A stretch of 64,000 nucleotides of DNA, from assembly GCA_903901055.1 (NCBI GenBank), contig CAIUPO010000076.1:16559-80558 (forward strand), in the 5' to 3' direction. This DNA comes from an uncultured Bacteroidota bacterium. Lineage in GTDB: Bacteria; Bacteroidota; Bacteroidia; JABEUT01. Of the stretch, positions 53,315-61,969 are shown one piece after another (position 1 is the stretch's first letter; each line of letters opens with the position of its first letter). The notes under the pieces are model-generated. The model worked only from the letters and a program-made list of their open reading frames with translations. It was not told the DNA's origin and made no database searches. Position numbers and translations under genes: made by a program.

Positions 53315-53866
53315 CTAATCTTCATCATGAAATGCTCGTGGACCAAAACTTATAGTGAGTGTAATTCGATTGGTTCCAGCGAAATCGGCTCTTGTAGAAG
53401 ATAAAGGGATATTATATCCATAAAATAAATCAACAAAACTAAGAAAGGATAAACCAATCTCAGGTGTAAACCGAAAATCGTTTTGTTTAAAATCAGTGTA
53501 GTCAATAACATTAAGTCTTGTGCCCATCAACAAATAACCTAACCAAATATCAGCTTCATACGAAATTTTAGGGCCAATAATAAAATGATTAAATTTAAAA
53601 TTGAATTCAGAGGAAATCTTTGGCCCAATTATTATTGCAATATATCTCGGACCATCTAGATAACGGCTTCCTACATCTGTAGCATACATCATACCCAGTT
53701 CACCAAAAACTTGCTTTTGATAAGATACCCCTCCCGAAATCATTAACCATTTACTGTCTTTTTTATTCTCTTGCCCATAGTATGAATTAGACCTGGTTTG
53801 AGCATCCTGGCAAAACCCGACAAATGGCAAGAATAAAAGCATGAATAAGGAAAGCCTTTTAATCAT
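53315..53866 (-). CDS. Small hypothetical outer-membrane-type protein
   Basis: The 183-aa product has a signal peptide (FMLLFLPFVGFCQ) and a Tyr/Gly/Phe-rich mature part of alternating strands (SGGVSYQKQVFGELGMMY, RFTPEIGLSFLSFVDLFYGYN). It resembles short outer-membrane barrel proteins; family not recognised. It stands alone. Confidence 0.75.
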   Translation of the reverse strand: MIKRLSLFMLLFLPFVGFCQDAQTRSNSYYGQENKKDSKWLMISGGVSYQKQVFGELGMMYATDVGSRYLDGPRYIAIIIGPKISSEFNFKFNHFIIGPKISYEADIWLGYLLMGTRLNVIDYTDFKQNDFRFTPEIGLSFLSFVDLFYGYNIPLSSTRADFAGTNRITLTISFGPRAFHDED

Positions 53867-54064
53867 TTATTAATACTTGTTAAACAAGGAGATGTCAAGA
53901 TAATGAATAATCCCGGAGGAAAACTGCCAAAAATCAGTAAAAATGTTAAAATGGGATTGTAGGTTTGCAACTGCATGTATACTCTAATGTTAAATTAAAA
54001 GTTACACTTTTCAAGAAGAATTCACAAAATAGTTATAAACACACCACCTGCCTTCAGAAATTAA

Positions 54065-54072
54065 TAGATTTG
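54065..54072 (+). promoter_or_regulatory. Possible -7 box (TAGATTTG) for the 1665-aa surface protein
   Basis: TAGATTTG lies 23 nt before the ATG at 54096. No -33 match. The rest of 53867-54095 shows no feature. Confidence 0.35.
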
Positions 54073-54095
54073 CAAAACACACATTTATCACGAAC

Positions 54096-57000
54096 ATGAA
54101 ACAACAAATATCCTCCGGAAAAAATTTTAAAAAAAGTAAAAGTACATCAGCGTTATGTTGCCAATTGCTGGCTATCTGCCTGATGCTTGTTTTCAGCCAA
54201 AAATCCTTCGCCCAGTTCGGAACTTGGACCAAAGTAGCAAGCAATGCACCTAATTATAATATGGGCGTAATGCTATTGATGACGGATGGAACTGTAATCT
54301 GCAAGGATGATTTAGGTACCAATACCGGAACAGGCTGGGATAAACTCACCCCCAATATTAATGGCAGTTACATTAACGGTACATGGAGCCAAATTGCATC
54401 TATGAACCGTGACCGTTTATTTTTTCCAAGCCAGGTACTTCCCGACGGAAAGGTTTTTGTAGCAGGTGGGGAATATGGAGCAGGTGCAACCCATGGAGAA
54501 GTTTATGATCCGGTTGCAAACACCTGGACAAACACGAATGCAGTTGTAAGTAATATGAATGTGTACGATGGTAATTCCATGATTCTTCCTAATGGTGTTG
54601 TACTTGTAGGTTTACAAAGTGGAAGTAATCCTTCTTTCGATTGCCAATTTTATACTGAAAGCACAAATAACTGGACTACGGCCCCAATTGCACCACAAAA
54701 CCATGATGAAGCTTCATGGTTGAAACTGCGCGACTCAACCATATTATATATTGGAATCCATTCTACCAACACATGCAGATATAATCCTAAAACCAATACC
54801 TGGATTGCCGACGCAACTGTACCTACAAACATTTATGATAATTATGGCTTTGAAGCCGGAGCTGCCCTTTTACTTCCAAACGGAAAAGGTATTTTCTTTG
54901 GAGCAAACGGACACAATGTAATATACACACCTTCTGGAACAACTGCTCCCGGAACTTGGGCCAACGCTGCCGATTTCCCTACCATTGGAGGAACCCTTAC
55001 CGGACAAATTGATGCTCCTGCGGCAATGGAACCAAATGGTAAAATTTTGTGTGCTGTTTCTCCGGTAAATACAAGCAACAAAGACCAGTTCCGTTCACCA
55101 ACCTGGTTTGTTGAATATGATTACACTACCAACACTTTTGCACAAGTAACTTCTACAATTCCGGGATTGGGTGCTGATTCCTTGGCTGGTATTGATTGTG
55201 ATTATGTGAACTTCTTGCTTCTTCCCGACGGGAGTATTCTAATGAGTGTTGACCAATTCAGCATTTCAAATGAATACTGGATTTATACTCCGGTTGGTGC
55301 ACCTATTGCCGCCGGTATTCCTACCATTAATAGTATTTACCAAACAACATGCGGAAGCTACCATATCAGAGGAAAATTATTTAATGGAATATCTGAAGGT
55401 ACAGGTTTCGGCGATGATTGGCAGATGTCAACCAACTATCCTTTAGTAAGGCTGACGAATGGAACAAATGTTTATTATGCCAAAACAACGAACTGGAACA
55501 GGGTTGGTGCGGTAAGAACAGACAGCCTTGAGGATACTGCAACATTTGTACTTCCTGCAGCACTTCCTGCCGGAACGTACTCATTAGTTGTTGTTGCAAA
55601 CGGATTTCCATCAAAGCCTACACTATTTACTACTTATGGAGTTTCTGCATTAGTAACTGCGGAGGTTAGTTGTAACGGCGGAACAAACGGCAATGCAACA
55701 GCAACTGCCCAGGGAGGAAATACACCATATACTTACAAATGGGCTAATAGTTCATCAACGGTCTCAACGTCCAATCCCACGGGGCCTGTGCTGAGTGCGG
55801 GAACATACACATTAACCATAACGGATAAACTTGGGTGCACAACAACCACAACCGTAACAGTCACGCAGCCAAACGCGCTTGCAGTTACTATTGCGTCGCA
55901 TACGAATGCCTCGTGCAGTTCAACAGGCAGTGCCACTGCAAATGCTGCCACCGGCGGAACATCTCCTTATACTTATTCATGGTCTCCAAGTGGAGGAACT
56001 GCGCTAACAGCAACCGGATTGGCGGCAGGAACATATACAATTACTGCTACCGATAATCATGGATGTACTGCAACGGCATCAGTAGGCATAACATCTTCCT
56101 CAACAATCAGAGATAGTGTTGCAAGTATTACCTACCCTTTATGCAGTGGTGGAACAGGAAGCGCAACCATAGGGTATAAAAATGGAACAGCTCCGTATAC
56201 ATTTACATGGAGTCCGAATTCAAATACTACCGCAACTGCATCAGGGCTATCAGCAGGAACCTATACAGTTACTGTGAATGATAAAAACAATTGTCCTTCT
56301 GTTGTAACTTTCACAATGACACAACCCGCAGTTATTGCAGTGAATCCTTCTGTAACCGCTAATGTAAAATGCAATGGCGGAAATACAGGAAGCGCTGCAA
56401 CTGCTGCAACAGGAGGAACTACTCCTTATACTTATTCATGGACCGGTGGCGGAACAAACTCAACAAAAACAGGACTTACCTTTGGCTCGTACACGGTTAC
56501 TGTAACAGATAAAAATGGATGTACCGGAACTGGATCTGTTTCTATTACACAACCAACTTCATTAACTGTTCTGGCTAATACTACTGCAAATGAAGCCTGC
56601 AATGGCGGAAGCATAGGCAGTGTTTCTTCTACTCCTACAGGAGGAATTACTCCATATACTTATTTATGGTCGGGTGGTGGAACTAATTCTACCAAAACCG
56701 GGCTCACCGCAGGAACATTTACTATTACACTTACAGATAACAATGGCTGCACTGCAACAGCATCGGCAACAGTTACACAACCAGTTTTATTAACGGTAAC
56801 CGCTAATGTAACCGCTAATGAAAGTTGCAACGGGGGCAATACCGGAAGTGTTTCAGCAACACCGGGAGGTGGCACAACACCATACACCTATGCATGGTCT
56901 GGCGGTGGTACAAACACTACAAAGACCGGGCTTTCTATCGGGACTTATACTATTACTTTAACTGATCATAATGGTTGCACCGCTACTTCTTCGGCAACTA

Positions 57001-59093
57001 TCACTCAACCGGTGGTTTTAACTGTTATTGCAAACACAACAACAAATGTATTGTGTAATGGCGGCTCAACGGGTAATGTAGCTTCTACCCCTTCAGGTGG
57101 AACTTCTCCATATACCTATTTATGGACAGGAGGTAGCACTAACTCCACTGAAACGGGGCTCTCAATTGGTACATATACCATAACAGTCACCGATAAAAAC
57201 GGATGTTCGGCAACAGCATCTACAGCTATTACACAACCAACCTTACTTAGCGTAACAGCAAATACAACTGCAAACATAAATTGTAATGGAGGCTCTACAG
57301 GAAGCGTATCGTCAACACCTTCAGGTGGAACTTCTCCTTACACTTATTCATGGACAGGTGGAAGCACCATATCCACTGAAACAGGGCTTTCTGCTGGAAC
57401 TTACACTATAACAGTAACTGACAAAAACGGCTGCGCTGCAACGGCCTCTACAGCAATTTCCCAGCCAACCCAATTGACAGTTTTAGCAAATACAACTGCT
57501 AATGTATCCTGCAATGGAAGTAGTAATGGCAGTGTTTCGTCGACACCTTCCGGTGGAAGTTCTCCTTACACTTATTCATGGACGGGAGGTAGCACTTTAT
57601 CAACTGAAACAGGGCTATCGGCAGGAACTTACACGATAACGATAAATGATAAAAATGGTTGCTCAGCAACAGCTTCTGCAACAATTACAGAACCTGCACA
57701 ATTAACCGTTTCAGCAAATACAACAGCTAATGTAAATTGTAATGGCGGCAATACCGGAAGTGTTTCTTCCACACCTTCAGGTGGAACTTCACCGTATACT
57801 TATTCATGGACGGGAGGAAGTACCAATATTACTGAAACCGGACTTTCGGCAGGAAGCTATACAATAACACTGACTGATAATAATGGATGTTCTGCAACTG
57901 CATCAACAACAATTACTGAACCAACACAATTAACAGTTTTAGCCAATACAACTGCGAATGTAAATTGCGGCGGTGGAAACAATGGAAGTGTTTCAGCAAC
58001 TCCTGCCGGAGGAACTGCACCTTATACTTATGTGTGGAATCCCTCAGGTAATACTAATTCAAATTTAACCGGAGCTAGTGCAGGTTGTTATACCGTTACA
58101 GTTACCGATAATAATGGATGTTCAGCAACTGCTACATCCTGCGTTACCCAACCGGCAAGCCTTTCTGCACTTGCAGGTCTGACTTCCCAGGTAACTTGTA
58201 ATGGTGGCGCAGATGGTAGTGTTGCTTCATCTGCATCCGGAGGTACAATGCCTTATTCCTATTCATGGACAGGTGGAAGCACCAACTCAAATGAAACAGG
58301 GCTTTCTGCCGGAACCTACACTGTTACTATAACAGATAATAATGGATGCAGTGCTACATCATCCGTAATTGTTAACCAACCAAATATTTTGGCTGCAAAT
58401 TCTACTGTTGTTTCGAATGTTAGTTGTAACGGAGGCAATAATGGAAGTGTTTCTTCTGCACCAACAGGCGGAACCTCACCTTACACTTATTCATGGAGCG
58501 GTGGTAGTACCAATGCTACAGAATCAGGCCTAAGTATCGGAACATATACGGTAACCATAACAGATAAAAACGGATGTACCGGAACGGCTACTGCAAGTAT
58601 TACACAACCTGCTGCAATATCATTCACTTCCGGATATACACCTGCACCTGCAGGAAATTGTAATGGTTCTGCTTGGGTTACAGTAAGCGGAGGAACGCCT
58701 GCTTACACTTATAAATGGAGCCCCGGTGGTGCAACAACCGATACTATCAAAAACCAATGCGCCGGAAATTACTGCTGCACTATTACCGATAATAATGGTT
58801 GCAAAGACAGTACTTGTGTTGACATCCTAACCGGAATTCAGGAATTGAACAATGCTTCATCCATTAAAGTATATCCTGACCCAAACACCGGCAGCTTCAC
58901 GGTTTCCGGAATTCTTCGCGGACAGATAATTGAGATCTATGATTATGTTGGTCAAAAATTAACCAGTACTGTCGCTGATAAGGGAACCATGCATTTTAAT
59001 ATCGCAACATATTCAAATGGTGTTTACTTAATCCGCATTCAAAACCCGGATGGAACTACAATTGCTCAAAAGAAAATGGTTAAAACGAATTAA
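54096..59093 (+). CDS. Giant T9SS surface protein: kelch-like head, 14 SprB-type repeats, C-terminal sorting domain
   Basis: The 1665-aa protein has a signal peptide ending KSFAQ, a galactose-oxidase/kelch-like propeller (about 45-515: DRLFFPSQVLPDGKVFVAGG, YDPVANTWT, NVYDGNSMILPNG), an immunoglobulin-like link (about 435-520), then SprB-type repeats (CNGGNxGSVSxTPxGGTSPYTY, ETGLSAGTYT, TDxNGC) and a T9SS type A tail (VYPDPNTGSFTV, GVYLIRIQNPDG). Each repeat holds two Cys. It should be a long surface filament or adhesin. Its head is paralogous to the next gene's. Regulation: possible -7 box ahead, strong terminator behind. Confidence 0.93.
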   Translation: MKQQISSGKNFKKSKSTSALCCQLLAICLMLVFSQKSFAQFGTWTKVASNAPNYNMGVMLLMTDGTVICKDDLGTNTGTGWDKLTPNINGSYINGTWSQIASMNRDRLFFPSQVLPDGKVFVAGGEYGAGATHGEVYDPVANTWTNTNAVVSNMNVYDGNSMILPNGVVLVGLQSGSNPSFDCQFYTESTNNWTTAPIAPQNHDEASWLKLRDSTILYIGIHSTNTCRYNPKTNTWIADATVPTNIYDNYGFEAGAALLLPNGKGIFFGANGHNVIYTPSGTTAPGTWANAADFPTIGGTLTGQIDAPAAMEPNGKILCAVSPVNTSNKDQFRSPTWFVEYDYTTNTFAQVTSTIPGLGADSLAGIDCDYVNFLLLPDGSILMSVDQFSISNEYWIYTPVGAPIAAGIPTINSIYQTTCGSYHIRGKLFNGISEGTGFGDDWQMSTNYPLVRLTNGTNVYYAKTTNWNRVGAVRTDSLEDTATFVLPAALPAGTYSLVVVANGFPSKPTLFTTYGVSALVTAEVSCNGGTNGNATATAQGGNTPYTYKWANSSSTVSTSNPTGPVLSAGTYTLTITDKLGCTTTTTVTVTQPNALAVTIASHTNASCSSTGSATANAATGGTSPYTYSWSPSGGTALTATGLAAGTYTITATDNHGCTATASVGITSSSTIRDSVASITYPLCSGGTGSATIGYKNGTAPYTFTWSPNSNTTATASGLSAGTYTVTVNDKNNCPSVVTFTMTQPAVIAVNPSVTANVKCNGGNTGSAATAATGGTTPYTYSWTGGGTNSTKTGLTFGSYTVTVTDKNGCTGTGSVSITQPTSLTVLANTTANEACNGGSIGSVSSTPTGGITPYTYLWSGGGTNSTKTGLTAGTFTITLTDNNGCTATASATVTQPVLLTVTANVTANESCNGGNTGSVSATPGGGTTPYTYAWSGGGTNTTKTGLSIGTYTITLTDHNGCTATSSATITQPVVLTVIANTTTNVLCNGGSTGNVASTPSGGTSPYTYLWTGGSTNSTETGLSIGTYTITVTDKNGCSATASTAITQPTLLSVTANTTANINCNGGSTGSVSSTPSGGTSPYTYSWTGGSTISTETGLSAGTYTITVTDKNGCAATASTAISQPTQLTVLANTTANVSCNGSSNGSVSSTPSGGSSPYTYSWTGGSTLSTETGLSAGTYTITINDKNGCSATASATITEPAQLTVSANTTANVNCNGGNTGSVSSTPSGGTSPYTYSWTGGSTNITETGLSAGSYTITLTDNNGCSATASTTITEPTQLTVLANTTANVNCGGGNNGSVSATPAGGTAPYTYVWNPSGNTNSNLTGASAGCYTVTVTDNNGCSATATSCVTQPASLSALAGLTSQVTCNGGADGSVASSASGGTMPYSYSWTGGSTNSNETGLSAGTYTVTITDNNGCSATSSVIVNQPNILAANSTVVSNVSCNGGNNGSVSSAPTGGTSPYTYSWSGGSTNATESGLSIGTYTVTITDKNGCTGTATASITQPAAISFTSGYTPAPAGNCNGSAWVTVSGGTPAYTYKWSPGGATTDTIKNQCAGNYCCTITDNNGCKDSTCVDILTGIQELNNASSIKVYPDPNTGSFTVSGILRGQIIEIYDYVGQKLTSTVADKGTMHFNIATYSNGVYLIRIQNPDGTTIAQKKMVKTN
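55671..58833 (+). repeat. SprB repeat array: 14 units, mostly 228 bp
   Basis: Counting from each CNGG-type Cys codon, units begin at 55671 and then, from unit 4 to 11, at 56370, 56598, 56826, 57054, 57282, 57510, 57738 and 57966: an exact 228-bp (76-aa) period. Unit 11 is one codon longer, giving 58197 and 58425 for units 12 and 13. Units 7-10 are nearly identical in protein, units 1-3 and 14 are divergent, as if the middle was amplified. Confidence 0.93.
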
Positions 59094-59107
59094 GGAAAAA
59101 GCTTATT

Positions 59108-59125
59108 AAGTCCAGCGTTGGACTT
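59108..59125 (+). other. Hairpin after the 1665-aa gene
   Basis: AAGTCCA, 4-nt loop, TGGACTT: a perfect 7-bp hairpin directly downstream of the stop and just before the terminator. Confidence 0.5.
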
Positions 59126-59133
59126 TAAAATGG

Positions 59134-59161
59134 AAAGGAGGGAGTTCAATCCCTCCTTTTT
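59134..59161 (+). terminator. Rho-independent terminator after the 1665-aa gene
   Basis: GGAGGGA (59137-59143), loop GTTCAA, TCCCTCC (59150-59156), preceded by AAA and followed by TTTTT. It is a perfect 7-bp stem with a T-run. Confidence 0.88.
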
Positions 59162-59258
59162 AATTTATACTATCAGATAAACAAATAATAAGCGATTTAG
59201 CGGGTCATTATTTGATATATGCATATAAAAATGCTCGCTGAAAAAGGATAATTAGTCT

Positions 59259-59266
59259 TAACTTTG
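59259..59266 (+). promoter_or_regulatory. Possible -7 box (TAACTTTG) for the 801-aa surface protein
   Basis: TAACTTTG lies 19 nt before the ATG at 59286, the same word as ahead of tamB, KASIII-1 and sulfotransferase 3. No -33 match. Confidence 0.4.
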
Positions 59267-59285
59267 GAAAAATTAAATTTTCAGC

Positions 59286-61691
59286 ATGAAAAAATCTATC
59301 CTGGTATTATCGTTCATTTCTCTCCAATTATCGTTTTTTAATATTCAAGCCCAAACCGGTAAATGGACTCAGGTTGCCACTAACTGCCCTAACCAAAATA
59401 TGGGCGTAACGCTTCTGCTTACCGATGGAACTGTAATATGCCATAATACAACCGGAGGTGGCGATGGAACGGGCTGGGACAAACTTACCCCGGATATCCA
59501 CGGTAGTTATGTTAATGGAACCTGGAGCACTATTGCATCCATGACGAATGACCGTTTATTTTTCGCATCTCAGATATTGCAAAATGGAAATGTTTACGTT
59601 GCAGGTGGCGAATATGGTGCAGGAGCTTATGGAGGTGAAGTATATAATCCGGTAACAGATACCTGGACAGCATGCGGCCCAATTCCCGGAGGATGGAATA
59701 TTTATGATGGTAACTCTGAAATACTTTATAACGGCACAGTGCTGCAGGGTGTTCAGGAAGGATCTAACTGGTCGTATGATAATCTCATTTATAATCCGGT
59801 AACCAACCTATATACTGTTGCTCCGAATAGTATTTATAACCACGATGAAGCAGAATGGGTAAAGCTGCCAGACAGTACTGTTTTATTTGTCGGCATAAAC
59901 ACAACTTCATCTAATCGCTATGAGCCTAAAACAAATACCTGGATAAATGACGGAACATTACCTGTTAATATCTGGGATGGTTTATCCGAATCCGGCGCAG
60001 GGTTTATGCTTCCTAACGGAAAAGCCATTTTCTTTGGAGCTACTCCTCAGAATGCAATTTACACACCTACCGGGAATACTACCCCCGGAACATGGGCCGC
60101 AGCTGCAAGTTTTCCGAACATTGGCGGAGTGCAAATGGGGCAATCAGATGCTTCGGCCGCAATGATGGTGAATGGAAAAATTCTTTGTGCAGTTGCACCT
60201 TATTATAGTTCATTTCCTCCTCCTACTTTCTTTGTAGAATATGACTACAAGACCAATTCTTTTACCCAGGTAACTCAACCTATACCGGGAATGGGCGGTG
60301 ATTCAATTAATGTTGCTTCTTACCAGACACAAATGCTTGACCTTCCCGATGGCACTGTGCTACTTTCCATAAGCCAGGCAAACAGCCTATCCAACCAATA
60401 TTATATTTATACTCCCGGAAGTGCAGCAATTCCTGAAGGCAAACCAACTATTAACAGCATTCTCCCCGACGGCTGCCCTAACTATAAAATCACAGGCAAG
60501 TTATTTACCGGAATTTCAGAAGGCGCTGCTTATGGCGATGACTGGGAAATGTCAACAAACTTTCCAATTATCCGCCTGACCAACGGAACCAATGTGTACT
60601 ATGCGCGAACAACCTATTGGACAAGACTCGGATCTGTACAGACCGATAGCCTTGAAGATACAGCCATCTTTACAATGCCTGTTATTCCTGCAGGAACATA
60701 CTCATTAGTGGTAACGGTAAACGGATTTGCATCTAACCCTATTTTATGGACAACCCTTGGTGTAAATGCAACACCCACCAATATTCTCTGCAATGGTGGT
60801 GTTGGCAGTGCAACAGCTAATCCTTTTGGCGGAATTTCCCCATATACCTATTCATGGTCTCCCGGAGGCGGAACCACTCAAAGCCTATCTAATCTTAGTA
60901 TAGGAACATATAGTGTTACCATTACCGATAACAATGGATGCACGCAAACAAACAGTGTAACAATTACACAACCGAACACACTTACAGCGGCCGGAAATAT
61001 TGTTTCAAATGTAAGTTGCAATGGTGGAAATAACGGCATATTGACATCGTCAGTAGGTGGCGGAACATCTCCTTATACATACCTGTGGACAGGTGGCAGC
61101 ACCTCATCCACCATTAGCGGCCTTACTATTGGCACCTACACTTTAAATGTAACAGATAAAAATGGGTGCACTGCAACTTCATCAGTAAGTATTACGCAAC
61201 CTTCCGCATTAACTGTTGTCCATGATTCAGTGAGCCAAAATGGCCCGTGTAATGGATTGGCCGCAGTAATACCAAGCGGAGGTATTATGCCATACACCTA
61301 CTTATGGGCAACCGGAAACCAAACTACTGACACCATTAAAAATCAATGTTCGGGTACATATTGCTGCACTATTACCGACAATAACGGATGTGCCACAACC
61401 ACCTGCGTAGTTATTGATAATACTACTGGCATTCTCAATATTTCAAAATCATCCGGTGTTGAAATATTTCCTAACCCAAGCTCTGGAAACCTTTATATAA
61501 CAGGGTTACAAAATGGAATGATAATTGAGATTTATGATTATAGAGGAAGAAATATCTCCACTCAATTGACAAATGACAATTCACAATTAACAATTAACAT
61601 GTTCAACCAATCCAACGGAATTTATTTAATACGCATATTAGATAAGGACGGGAATTTGGTTGGACAGAAAAAAGTGGTGAAGACGAACTAA
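59286..61691 (+). CDS. T9SS surface protein: kelch-like head, three SprB-type repeats, C-terminal sorting domain
   Basis: The 801-aa protein has a signal peptide ending IQAQ and a propeller head aligning closely with that of the 1665-aa protein (NMGVTLLLTDGTVICHN, DRLFFASQILQNGNVYVAGG), then SprB units (LCNGGVGSATANPFGG, CNGGNNGILTSSVGGG, and a partial CNGLAAVIPSGG) and the tail IFPNPSSGNLYITG ... GVYLIRI. Same plan with far fewer repeats, so the two genes arose by duplication followed by repeat gain or loss. Confidence 0.93.
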   Translation: MKKSILVLSFISLQLSFFNIQAQTGKWTQVATNCPNQNMGVTLLLTDGTVICHNTTGGGDGTGWDKLTPDIHGSYVNGTWSTIASMTNDRLFFASQILQNGNVYVAGGEYGAGAYGGEVYNPVTDTWTACGPIPGGWNIYDGNSEILYNGTVLQGVQEGSNWSYDNLIYNPVTNLYTVAPNSIYNHDEAEWVKLPDSTVLFVGINTTSSNRYEPKTNTWINDGTLPVNIWDGLSESGAGFMLPNGKAIFFGATPQNAIYTPTGNTTPGTWAAAASFPNIGGVQMGQSDASAAMMVNGKILCAVAPYYSSFPPPTFFVEYDYKTNSFTQVTQPIPGMGGDSINVASYQTQMLDLPDGTVLLSISQANSLSNQYYIYTPGSAAIPEGKPTINSILPDGCPNYKITGKLFTGISEGAAYGDDWEMSTNFPIIRLTNGTNVYYARTTYWTRLGSVQTDSLEDTAIFTMPVIPAGTYSLVVTVNGFASNPILWTTLGVNATPTNILCNGGVGSATANPFGGISPYTYSWSPGGGTTQSLSNLSIGTYSVTITDNNGCTQTNSVTITQPNTLTAAGNIVSNVSCNGGNNGILTSSVGGGTSPYTYLWTGGSTSSTISGLTIGTYTLNVTDKNGCTATSSVSITQPSALTVVHDSVSQNGPCNGLAAVIPSGGIMPYTYLWATGNQTTDTIKNQCSGTYCCTITDNNGCATTTCVVIDNTTGILNISKSSGVEIFPNPSSGNLYITGLQNGMIIEIYDYRGRNISTQLTNDNSQLTINMFNQSNGIYLIRILDKDGNLVGQKKVVKTN

Positions 61692-61722
61692 GTCGGAGCC
61701 TGACTGGCAATTATTAAAACCC
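61691..61722. repeat. 32-nt dispersed intergenic repeat, copy 2
   Basis: AGTCGGAGCCTGACT then GGCAATTATTAAAACCC, beginning on the last base of the stop codon. One base differs from copy 1 at 38191-38222 (T for C at 61701), which breaks one pair of the hairpin. Confidence 0.85.
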
Positions 61723-61747
61723 CATAAGGAGTTTGGGGCAGAAAAAT

Positions 61748-61776
61748 AAAAGGAGGGAATAAATTTCCTCCTTTTT
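61748..61776 (+). terminator. Rho-independent terminator after the 801-aa gene
   Basis: AAAAGGAGG (61748-61756) pairs with CCTCCTTTT (61767-61775) around a 10-nt loop and ends in a T-run. The remaining gap to 61969 is AT-rich, with CCCTAAAGGG at 61927. Confidence 0.85.
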
Positions 61777-61969
61777 CATTATTAAAGTTGCTTTAATTAT
61801 TTTCCTAATTATCAGGCGAATATATATTCATCAATAAAATTCTTAATATGTTATTACTGATAAGAAGTAAATATTATTAGGTTTGTTGCACTGTTATTTT
61901 ATTAAAAATTTATTAAAATTAAATTACCCTAAAGGGCTGAACCTTTATTTGCCCGCAAAAACTCTACTT

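Noticed and set aside
55671-58833. Regular repeats that could suggest a CRISPR array
   Set aside because: The 228-bp units are fully coding, in frame and match SprB repeats; there are no short repeats with unique spacers.
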